From: an uncultured Phycisphaerae bacterium
Lineage (GTDB): Bacteria > Planctomycetota > Phycisphaerae > Sedimentisphaerales > Anaerohalosphaeraceae
Reading direction: 5' to 3'
DNA: 29,224 bases
NCBI GenBank assembly: GCA_937995495.1
Contig: CALKKA010000195.1
Span: 1-29,224, forward strand
In this document: piece after piece, positions 23,649 to 29,224 of the stretch
Layout of the letters: each line of letters begins with the position of its first letter
Position numbering within the stretch: the first letter of the stretch is position 1
Made by a program: the position numbers and the translations under genes
The notes under the pieces: model-generated
Database searches by the model: none
What the model was told of the DNA's origin: nothing
The model's input: only the letters and a program-made list of their open reading frames with translations

Positions 23649-24572
23649 TCAGTTGGCTGAAATCGCTGAGGCAACAAGAGTCTGCTTGCGGATCTGGTTG
23701 ACCTGCTCGTAAACCCGAGCCATGGTTACGGCATTTCGCGTGTTGGAAACCGTCTCCGTGGACTTTGCCAGATAATACTCGCATCGCTCGCTCTGGCCCT
23801 GTTGCTTGCACATACGAGCCATCGCCAGCCAACTGTCGATCAATTGGGGGTGGTAGCGACCGTAAATCCGCGTCTTGATCTTTAATGACTGAGACATCAG
23901 GCTATCGGCTTCTTGCGTATCATTTCGAACAATATGCAACCGGGCCATCTTTTCGAGAACATTAGCGGTCATCAGGTGCTGGGATCCATAAGATTGCTCG
24001 TAGATATCCAGTGCTGCCTGATAATTATCGCCTGCTCGTTTCAAGTCCCCTTTTTCTAACTGCAAATTTGCCGATTCCAAGATGAAGGGCGCCATCTCCT
24101 TACTTTGCAAATCACAGTGATTCAGCATAATGCCCACCGCCTGCGATAAAACAGTTTCTGCTTGCTCCAGATCCCCCTGCCGCAAACAAACATCACTCAG
24201 CATTCGAAGTGTGTGAGCTACATAGGGATGGTCATCAAAAAGGGCCTTTTTCTGAAACTCAACTCCCTCTTCCAGTCGCTCTCGTGCCTGTGTCAGCAAC
24301 CCCTCATAACTGCAAACCGTTCCCATATCGATCAGGCATAACGCCATTTCTCCGGGGTCCGTTGACTGAGAGCGTGCCCGCTGCAATGCCTGTGCTGCAA
24401 CGGTGTGTGCCTTTTCATACTTGCCAAAAGCCATATAGGCCCGGGCCATGGACCGCAATGTCTTTGTAGACATCTGCTTGTCGCGACGCCCCGCAGGGGC
24501 GACACTGACCAAAACTCCCAATAAAAGCACAATAAAAAAGGTTTTAAGCTTCAAACACTGTCTCAGGGCCAT
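23649..24572 (-). CDS. Secreted tetratricopeptide repeat protein
   Basis: A 307-residue protein with a likely signal peptide (basic start, hydrophobic TFFIVLLLGVLVSVAPA near residues 11-27) and then at least five TPR-like helix pairs. The units show the usual pattern, for example ARAYMAFGKYEKAHTVAAQAL, QARERLEEGVEFQKKAL, LRQGDLEQAETVLSQAV, LEKGDLKRAGDNYQAALDIYE and IVRNDTQEADSLMSQSL. The spacing of about 42 residues suggests the TPR_10/12 (kinesin light chain-like) subtype. It should act as a protein-binding scaffold outside the cytoplasm; no partner can be named. The ATG at 24572 has AGGA six bases upstream; a TTG two codons earlier is less likely. Confidence 0.85.
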   Translation of the reverse strand: MALRQCLKLKTFFIVLLLGVLVSVAPAGRRDKQMSTKTLRSMARAYMAFGKYEKAHTVAAQALQRARSQSTDPGEMALCLIDMGTVCSYEGLLTQARERLEEGVEFQKKALFDDHPYVAHTLRMLSDVCLRQGDLEQAETVLSQAVGIMLNHCDLQSKEMAPFILESANLQLEKGDLKRAGDNYQAALDIYEQSYGSQHLMTANVLEKMARLHIVRNDTQEADSLMSQSLKIKTRIYGRYHPQLIDSWLAMARMCKQQGQSERCEYYLAKSTETVSNTRNAVTMARVYEQVNQIRKQTLVASAISAN

Positions 24573-24896
24573 TTTCAATCCTTAATAATCAATTGTCAAT
24601 AAACACCGTTCCCCTCATAAAACTTAAGATACATTTACACCTTTAGCGGACATAAACCCCGTCTGCTTAAGATAAAAAGCGTGGACCCCCCGGAAAGAAA
24701 CAAAACAAATGATTCTCGGAAAACTACGCTACATTATCGGTCCTTTGATTGCAATACTTTAAAACTAAATACGATGCCGCTTTTTATTGACCCGACTTTC
24801 CGGACAAACTACTCGGTGCCTAAAGCATGTCCTTTAATCCGGTAAAAAAGTAAAAAAAAGCTGGAAATTACAGGATTTCTCACTAAAATCCCTTCA
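24573..24896. other. 324-base intergenic region, divergent between TPR gene and FabZ cassette
   Basis: No gene or RNA is recognisable here. It must hold the promoter for the cassette on the plus strand and for the TPR gene on the minus strand, but I find no well-spaced -35/-10 pair for either. A hairpin GGATTT (24873-24878) / AAATCC (24886-24891) lies just before the cassette's first ATG and includes the nearest AGGA. GCGGAC/GTCTGC (near 24648-24668) can pair with one G-U. Confidence 0.5.
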
Positions 24897-25367
24897 ATGA
24901 AATTTATATTGATCGACAGAGTGACAGAATTGGACCCGGGAAAGCGGCTGACGGCCGTCAAGAGCGTCTCACTCGCTGAGGAGTATCTGGGTGACCATTT
25001 CCCGGCGTTTCCGGTCTTGCCGGGCGTACTGCTTCTGGAAGGACTGATCGAGTCGGCCTCGTGGTTGGTTCGGCATCATCAGGATTTCGCCAACAGCATG
25101 GTCCTGTTGGAAACAGCAAAGAATGTGAAGTACAAGAGTTTTGCAGCCCCGGGAATGCAGATTCAGTACTCGGTAGCGGCCACAGCAATCGAGGAGAATA
25201 CCAGCAGTTTCAAGGGCGTAGGCGTCTGCGGCGAGGAATCCATCGTCGAGGCCAAACTAGCCCTGAGGCATTTTAATCTGGGAGACGACAACCCCAAACT
25301 GGCCCATGTGGACGGGACGGTAGTCGAGAATATGAAACAGCGGTGGAAATTGTTGTATTCAGGATAA
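24897..25367 (+). CDS. FabZ-like 3-hydroxyacyl-ACP dehydratase, copy 1
   Basis: A 156-residue hot-dog fold protein of the FabA/FabZ family, which removes water from 3-hydroxyacyl-ACP. The active-site block is GDHFPAFPVLPGVLLLEGLIESASWL: the catalytic His34 and Glu48 are both present at the family spacing. The N-terminus (FILIDRVTELDPGKRLTAVKSVSLAEEYLGDHFP) is classic FabZ. The C-terminal 30 residues are less conserved. It differs from true FabZ at the usual EAMAQ (here EGLIE), so its substrate may differ. The ATG at 24897 has no ribosome binding site at normal distance; a hairpin lies upstream. It is the first gene of the cassette. Confidence 0.88.
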   Translation: MKFILIDRVTELDPGKRLTAVKSVSLAEEYLGDHFPAFPVLPGVLLLEGLIESASWLVRHHQDFANSMVLLETAKNVKYKSFAAPGMQIQYSVAATAIEENTSSFKGVGVCGEESIVEAKLALRHFNLGDDNPKLAHVDGTVVENMKQRWKLLYSG

Positions 25368-25427
25368 TAACGGAAACTAACACAAGAAATGGATGACAGT
25401 ATTTAGATAAATGGAGGTACGATTCAC

Positions 25428-25817
25428 ATGGCAATGAGCCGCGACGAAGTTTATGAGGAAGTAAAAGAAGTCCTGATCGACGCACTGGGACTGGACGACG
25501 ACGAAGTAACCCCGAAATCCACACTGATGGGCGATCTGGGTGCCGAAAGTATTGACTTTCTAGACATCGTCTTCCGCCTGGAAAAAGCGTTCGACATTAA
25601 GGTTCCGCGAGAAGAACTCTTCCCTGCCGAAGCCGTTCTGAACAATCCGGAATTCGTAAGCGGCGGGATACTGACCGAAAAGGGGTTGGCCGAGTTGAGG
25701 GACAAGATGCCGCACACTGATCTGACCGAATTTGAGAAAGACCCGAATGTAAACAATATCGCCGACTTATTTACAGTTGATGCCATTGTTAATTTCGTTG
25801 AAGGAAAAGTCGCTTAA
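25428..25817 (+). CDS. Acyl carrier protein, long form
   Basis: The N-terminal 60 residues are a typical acyl carrier protein: YEEVKEVLIDALGLDDDEVTPKSTLMGDLGAESIDFLDIVFRLEKAFDIKVP. Ser41 in GAESID is the phosphopantetheine site. The protein has 129 residues against about 80 usual, because some 45 residues (about 62-108, EELFPAEAV...FEKDPNVNN) are inserted before the last helix (IADLFTVDAIVNFVEGKVA). GGAGG lies ten bases before the ATG, the best ribosome binding site in the cassette, consistent with high expression. Its position between two dehydratases and before two ketosynthase-like genes suggests it is their dedicated carrier rather than the general AcpP, though the latter cannot be excluded. 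Confidence 0.92.
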   Translation: MAMSRDEVYEEVKEVLIDALGLDDDEVTPKSTLMGDLGAESIDFLDIVFRLEKAFDIKVPREELFPAEAVLNNPEFVSGGILTEKGLAELRDKMPHTDLTEFEKDPNVNNIADLFTVDAIVNFVEGKVA

Positions 25818-25850
25818 TATCTTTTAAGCAAAAATAGAATTTTTTTTCTG

Positions 25851-25884
25851 ATCGGCAGGAGTACTGAAAAGTCTTTCTGCCGAT
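25851..25884 (+). other. Long intercistronic hairpin with GAAA loop
   Basis: ATCGGCAG (25851-25858) and CTGCCGAT (25877-25884) form an eight-pair stem. It continues inward through G-U, A-U and G-U pairs, one U-C mismatch, and ACT/AGT capped by GAAA. No T-run follows; a run of eight T precedes it. It may protect the ACP mRNA 3' end or set the expression ratio between ACP and the genes after it. Confidence 0.55.
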
Positions 25885-25907
25885 ACCCATTTACACTGGA
25901 AGCAATC

Positions 25908-26399
25908 ATGCGTTGGATTTGGATTGACAAGTTTTTGGAATTTAAGAGCGGCGAATCGGCGGTAGCGTTGAAAAACATCTCGCTTGCCGAAGAACACCTG
26001 CACGATCATTTTCCGGGCTTTCCGACGATGCCGGAATGCCTGATGATCGAAGCGATGGCACAGACAGCAGGGATACTCGTCGGCGAGGCGCGTAATTTCG
26101 AGGAAAAAGTCGTTTTGGCAAAAATCAAAAAGGCCGCCTTCTACCACTTTGTCCGTCCCGGTGATACACTTACCCTCCATGCCAAAATTGACTCTATCGC
26201 CCCGGAGGCCGCCAGCACTACCGGTGAGATTATGCGGGGCGATGAGCGAATCGCACAGATCAGTTTGATGTTCAGCCACATTGACAACAACCTGTCCGGC
26301 AAACAGTTTCCTGAAGAGAACTTTGTTTTCACCGATATGTTCAACTCCCTGTTAACTGGTTTTGTTGAGGACAAAACAGCTTCGGAGCCATCCGAATGA
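25908..26399 (+). CDS. fabZ: FabZ-like 3-hydroxyacyl-ACP dehydratase, copy 2
   Basis: A second FabA/FabZ hot-dog protein, 163 residues. The active block is HDHFPGFPTMPECLMIEAMAQTAGIL with catalytic His34 and Glu48 and the canonical EAMAQTAG; the Gly of the usual PG after the block is Glu43 here (MPE). The next conserved segment, VVLAKIKKAAFYHFVRPGDTLTLHAKI, matches FabZ well, so this copy is nearer to ordinary FabZ than copy 1. GGAAG lies five bases before the ATG. Its stop overlaps the start of the next gene by four bases (ATGA), which implies translational coupling with the ketosynthase-like protein. Confidence 0.92.
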   Translation: MRWIWIDKFLEFKSGESAVALKNISLAEEHLHDHFPGFPTMPECLMIEAMAQTAGILVGEARNFEEKVVLAKIKKAAFYHFVRPGDTLTLHAKIDSIAPEAASTTGEIMRGDERIAQISLMFSHIDNNLSGKQFPEENFVFTDMFNSLLTGFVEDKTASEPSE

Positions 26400-27715
26400 G
26401 AACCCGTCGCGTTGTTGTCACTGGTACCGGGGCCGCCACATCATTGGGGCTGACAGGAAAAGAGCTTTGGGACGGGCTTTTGGAAGGTCGATCTGGTATC
26501 AAGAAAATCCAAGCCTTTGACCCGGTTGGATTCCCATGCGAGTTAGCCGGTGAAGTGCCGGACTATAAAATTCGTAATTATGTCCCAAAATCACATCGCA
26601 AAGCAACCAAGCTGATGAGTCGAGATATCGAAATATCCGTCATCGCCGCAGACGATGCGGTCAAAAACAGCGGGCTTGTCACTAAGGCAATAGATCCTGA
26701 AAACAGTACCATCACAGCCACCCGAACAGCTATCAGTTTCGGGGCAGGGTTGATCAGTTGTGATCTTGAGGAAATGGCTCAAAGTGTCGAAAAATCTGTT
26801 ACGGACGGAGAATTTGACATTCAAAAATGGGGCACGGACGGGTTGCAGTCCTTGACACCCTTGTGGCTGCTGAAATATTTGCCCAATATGCTGCCGTGCC
26901 ATATCGGAATTATTCATGACATTCAAGGGCCCAGCAATACAATTACCTGTGGCGAAGTAGCGGGCCATATTGCGATCGCTGAGGCCGCCGAAATGATCGC
27001 ACGGAATGATGCCGATATTGCTCTGGGGGGCGGCGGTGAGGCCAAGGTCAATCCCGTCGTGATGATACGGCAATGTCTGCATAATCGCACTGCAACCGAC
27101 TCGAATGACTCGCCGGAAAAAGCGTGCAGGCCCTTTGATGCAAATGCGGATGGATCGGTATTCGGTGAAGCAGCGGGCGTAGTGGTTATGGAAGAACTGG
27201 AATTCGCAAAAGCGCGTAAGGCAGCGATTGCCGCCGAAATTGTCGGATCCGCTTCAAGTAACTCGCTGAACACCGACTTCGCCCATCTGGAAGAAGATGG
27301 TGAGGGACTTCAAATTGCAATCCGAAAAGCTCTTGAAGAAGCAAATATTCAGCCTGACCAGATTGATTTGGTCGTTCCCACGGGAACGGGTATCGTTGCA
27401 GATGATAAGGCCGAAGCGGCAGCACTGAAAGCTGTCTTTGGCTCATCGCTGTCCTCCATTCATGTCTGGCCCATCAAGGGCATGGTTTCGCACACCGGGG
27501 CCGCCGCGGGGGCCATTGATGTCATCGCCGCTATCGGGGCCATCATGCACCAGAAGATCGGCCCGGTGAAAAATGTCGAATCTGCGGCGGATCGTGGACT
27601 GAATATCGCAACCGAACCGGTGGACAAAGAAATCAATTACGCCCTTTGCTGCGGCTATTCGTTCGGCGGACAGACGGCAGCACTGGTCATAAAGAGATAT
27701 AAGGAAGACGCATAG
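26396..27715 (+). CDS. Ketosynthase-like protein without catalytic Cys (chain-length-factor-like)
   Basis: A 439-residue protein with the full fold of FabF-type ketosynthases: RRVVVTGTGAATSLGL at the start, GPSN near 178, FDANADGSVFGEAAG near 248, and CGYSFGGQTAALVIKR at the end. Aligned without gaps from GPS to DAD, the catalytic Cys position of FabF holds Glu187 (ITCGEVAGH; a Cys lies two residues before). The first catalytic His (NAHGTS) is replaced by Thr329 (VPTGTG). Lys361 and the second His366 (IKGMVSHTGAAAG) remain. It therefore should not condense acyl chains. In type II polyketide systems a similar partner, with Gln at the Cys position, is the chain-length factor. It overlaps copy 2 of FabZ and ends one base before the intact ketosynthase. 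Confidence 0.9.
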   Translation: MRTRRVVVTGTGAATSLGLTGKELWDGLLEGRSGIKKIQAFDPVGFPCELAGEVPDYKIRNYVPKSHRKATKLMSRDIEISVIAADDAVKNSGLVTKAIDPENSTITATRTAISFGAGLISCDLEEMAQSVEKSVTDGEFDIQKWGTDGLQSLTPLWLLKYLPNMLPCHIGIIHDIQGPSNTITCGEVAGHIAIAEAAEMIARNDADIALGGGGEAKVNPVVMIRQCLHNRTATDSNDSPEKACRPFDANADGSVFGEAAGVVVMEELEFAKARKAAIAAEIVGSASSNSLNTDFAHLEEDGEGLQIAIRKALEEANIQPDQIDLVVPTGTGIVADDKAEAAALKAVFGSSLSSIHVWPIKGMVSHTGAAAGAIDVIAAIGAIMHQKIGPVKNVESAADRGLNIATEPVDKEINYALCCGYSFGGQTAALVIKRYKEDA

Positions 27716-27716
27716 A

Positions 27717-29024
27717 ATGGAACATCGTGTAGTCATTACCGGGATGGGAGTCGTTTGTCCGTTGGGGCATGATGTACCGACGATGTGGAATGGGCTAATG
27801 ACTGGAAAGTCAGGCGTAGCGCCAACGACACTCTTTGACGCATCGACTTTTCCGACTCACTTCGATGCCGAAGTCAAAGATTATGATGTTTCCAAGTTTG
27901 TCAAAAACCCGCAACTTCACCAGCATAGCAACCGCGGCTCTCTGTTCGTACTGGGGGCCTGCGTGCAGGCATGTGAGCAATCCGGTATTGATATTGAAAC
28001 TGATGCGCCTTCCGACAGTATAGATCGCACCCGTCTGGGCATTTATTTGGGCGCCGGTGAAGGTTCTGCAGATAACCACGCCTTTTTCTCCTCGATCATC
28101 AATGGCTGGAATGCCGACGAGCGATCCATGGACTGGGAAAAGTGGACAGAAAAAGCGCTTGAGACAATGGACACAATGCGGGAACTGGAGCAGGAGCCGA
28201 ACATGCCCGGGGGACATCTGGCTGTACTGACCGGGGCACGCGGAATTTCACGAAGTTGCCTGACTGCCTGTGCGGCCAGCACCCAAGCTATCGGCGAAGC
28301 AGCAATGATCTTACGTCAAGGCAAAGCGGATGTGATGATCGCCGGCGGGGCGCATTCAATGATTCATCCGTTAGGTGTAACCGGCTTCAATCGTCTGACC
28401 GCCCTTTCGACTCGCAACGACAGCCCGACTACAGCCTCCCGGCCGTTCTCGGCGACACGGGACGGATTCGTCCTCGGCGAAGGCGGAGCTGTTGTTATAC
28501 TTGAAAGATTGGAATCGGCGAAAAAACGCGGCGCGACGATCTTGGCTGAATTGATCGGTTTTGGCAGCAGCAATGATGCCTTTCGTGTGACAGATATGCA
28601 TGAAGAGGCCCGCGGAGCCGTTTCGGCCATGCGAAGCGCCTTGAAAGATGCAGATGTGACTACACAGGACATCGACTACATCAGTACGCATGGAACAAGT
28701 ACCGCCGAAAACGATTCGATTGAAACACTGGCGATTAAAACGGTTTTTGCAGATCACGCAAAAAATGTACCGGTCAGCAGTCCCAAAAGTCAGTTTGGTC
28801 ATCTCATCGGGGCGACGGGTTGTGCAGAACTGATTACATGCATTAAGGCCATCGAGGAAAATACCCTGCCGATGACAATGAATCTGAATGATCCGGACCC
28901 AGCGTTGGATTTGGATTATATCCCAAATGAACCCCGCAAAGCCGAAGTCAACACGGTGATGAGCGAGTCCTTTGGTTTTGGGGGACAAAATAATGTACTC
29001 ATTATTAAACGTTTTGAGGAATAG
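27717..29024 (+). CDS. fabF: Beta-ketoacyl-ACP synthase (KAS II/FabF type)
   Basis: A 435-residue condensing enzyme that extends acyl-ACP with malonyl-ACP. The triad is complete: Cys185 in SCLTACAASTQAIGEA, His325 in STHGTSTAENDS, and His362 with Lys357 in SSPKSQFGHLIGATG. Other family blocks are VVITGMGVVCPLGHDVPTMWNGL, RPFSATRDGFVLGEGGAVVILE and SFGFGGQNNVLIIKRF. It has a somewhat longer segment than FabF around residues 130-165. The ATG is separated from the preceding stop by one base, with AAGGAAG upstream, so the two ketosynthase-like proteins are made together and probably form a heterodimer. It could be the housekeeping FabF or belong to a specialised pathway. Confidence 0.94.
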   Translation: MEHRVVITGMGVVCPLGHDVPTMWNGLMTGKSGVAPTTLFDASTFPTHFDAEVKDYDVSKFVKNPQLHQHSNRGSLFVLGACVQACEQSGIDIETDAPSDSIDRTRLGIYLGAGEGSADNHAFFSSIINGWNADERSMDWEKWTEKALETMDTMRELEQEPNMPGGHLAVLTGARGISRSCLTACAASTQAIGEAAMILRQGKADVMIAGGAHSMIHPLGVTGFNRLTALSTRNDSPTTASRPFSATRDGFVLGEGGAVVILERLESAKKRGATILAELIGFGSSNDAFRVTDMHEEARGAVSAMRSALKDADVTTQDIDYISTHGTSTAENDSIETLAIKTVFADHAKNVPVSSPKSQFGHLIGATGCAELITCIKAIEENTLPMTMNLNDPDPALDLDYIPNEPRKAEVNTVMSESFGFGGQNNVLIIKRFEE

Positions 29025-29041
29025 CCCCTTGAGGGTCATAA

Positions 29042-29091
29042 ATTTCGCGCGTAAAGCCGTCACTTACAGTAGAACTACATCGCCGCGAAAT
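29042..29091 (+). other. Inverted repeat in the serS leader
   Basis: ATTTCGCG (29042-29049) and CGCGAAAT (29084-29091) are a perfect eight-base inverted repeat with 34 bases between; GTAA and TTAC pair inside. It lies between the ketosynthase stop and serS. No T-run follows, and no T-box consensus is present, so its role is unclear. Confidence 0.35.
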
Positions 29092-29127
29092 AACGCAAAA
29101 CTTCAATTGGAAACGGTATAAAACACA

Positions 29128-29224
29128 ATGATCGATATAAAACTCATCCGGGAAAATCCTCAAAAATTCATCGACGGCACCAAGGTCAAAAAGATATCCG
29201 CTGACATCGACCGCCTGCTGGAAG
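29128..29224 (+). CDS. serS: Seryl-tRNA synthetase, N-terminal fragment (cut by window edge)
   Basis: Only the first 32 residues are in the window. They read MIDIKLIRENPQKFIDGTKV and continue KKISADIDRLLE, the standard start of bacterial SerRS (MLDxKxIRxNPxxV...), which begins the long coiled-coil arm that holds tRNA-Ser. The enzyme charges tRNA-Ser with serine. The ATG lies 103 bases after the ketosynthase gene. No clear ribosome binding site or promoter is visible. The identity rests on the N-terminal pattern only. Confidence 0.82.
   Translation, partial: MIDIKLIRENPQKFIDGTKVKKISADIDRLLE

Noticed and set aside
24571..24599. TTGACA on the minus strand before the TPR gene
   Set aside because: A -10 at the right distance (GAAAAT) would fall on the start codon and put the transcript start inside the gene.

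Overview
The window comes from a bacterium with a Gram-negative envelope, most likely a member of the Planctomycetota and possibly of the class Phycisphaerae. This is inferred from the gene mix, not from a marker gene: an LL-diaminopimelate aminotransferase (DapL), Kdo-pathway and Lpt-like envelope genes, several unusual gene fusions, a bare regulatory PTS, an RNase E/G beside a DUF2344 protein, and a duplicated dehydratase/ACP/ketosynthase cassette. Base composition looks moderate and even. I see no mobile element, CRISPR array, rRNA or tRNA. The content is mostly housekeeping, densely packed, and often has very short or overlapping junctions.

Layout. (1) 1-7415, minus strand: tyrA, then a run of PurS-PurS-PurL fusion, purQ, dapL, a FolK-deoxynucleoside kinase fusion and panC, which is cut by the window edge. 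A good promoter lies before purL and another before tyrA. (2) 7416-7634: a divergent control region. Facing accA (plus strand) it holds an extended -10 element, a 24-codon upstream ORF, and an intrinsic terminator with a competing antiterminator fold. This looks like an attenuator. (3) 8751-21825, minus strand: in transcription order a UPF0104/LPG-synthase-like membrane protein, a DUF502 membrane protein, hpf, ptsN, HPr, ptsI, a DUF2344 protein, RNase E/G, kdsD, kdsC, a very large LptC/LptA-like protein, a TsaC-arginine phosphatase fusion, and rpiB. The order recalls two neighbourhoods known elsewhere: the kdsD-kdsC-lptC...hpf-ptsN-NPr region of E. coli, and ywlC-ywlE-rpiB of Bacillus. (4) 21915-23631, plus strand: hisI and a PIN-TRAM membrane protein of the YacL type, converging on a secreted TPR protein on the minus strand. 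(5) 24897-29024, plus strand: a five-gene cassette of FabZ-like dehydratase, long ACP, second FabZ-like dehydratase, a ketosynthase-like protein that has lost its catalytic Cys, and an intact ketosynthase, followed by the start of serS.

How the genes may work together. The left block makes amino acids, purines, folate and pantothenate. accA commits acetyl-CoA to malonyl-CoA, which feeds acyl chains such as those built by the cassette at the right end. The PTS proteins EI, HPr and EIIA occur without any EIIB or EIIC, so they look regulatory. They sit in one direction with envelope genes for Kdo and lipopolysaccharide-like transport, ribosome hibernation and RNA decay. The most interesting signals are the ketosynthase/chain-length-factor-like pair with its double dehydratase and oversized ACP, and the accA attenuator.
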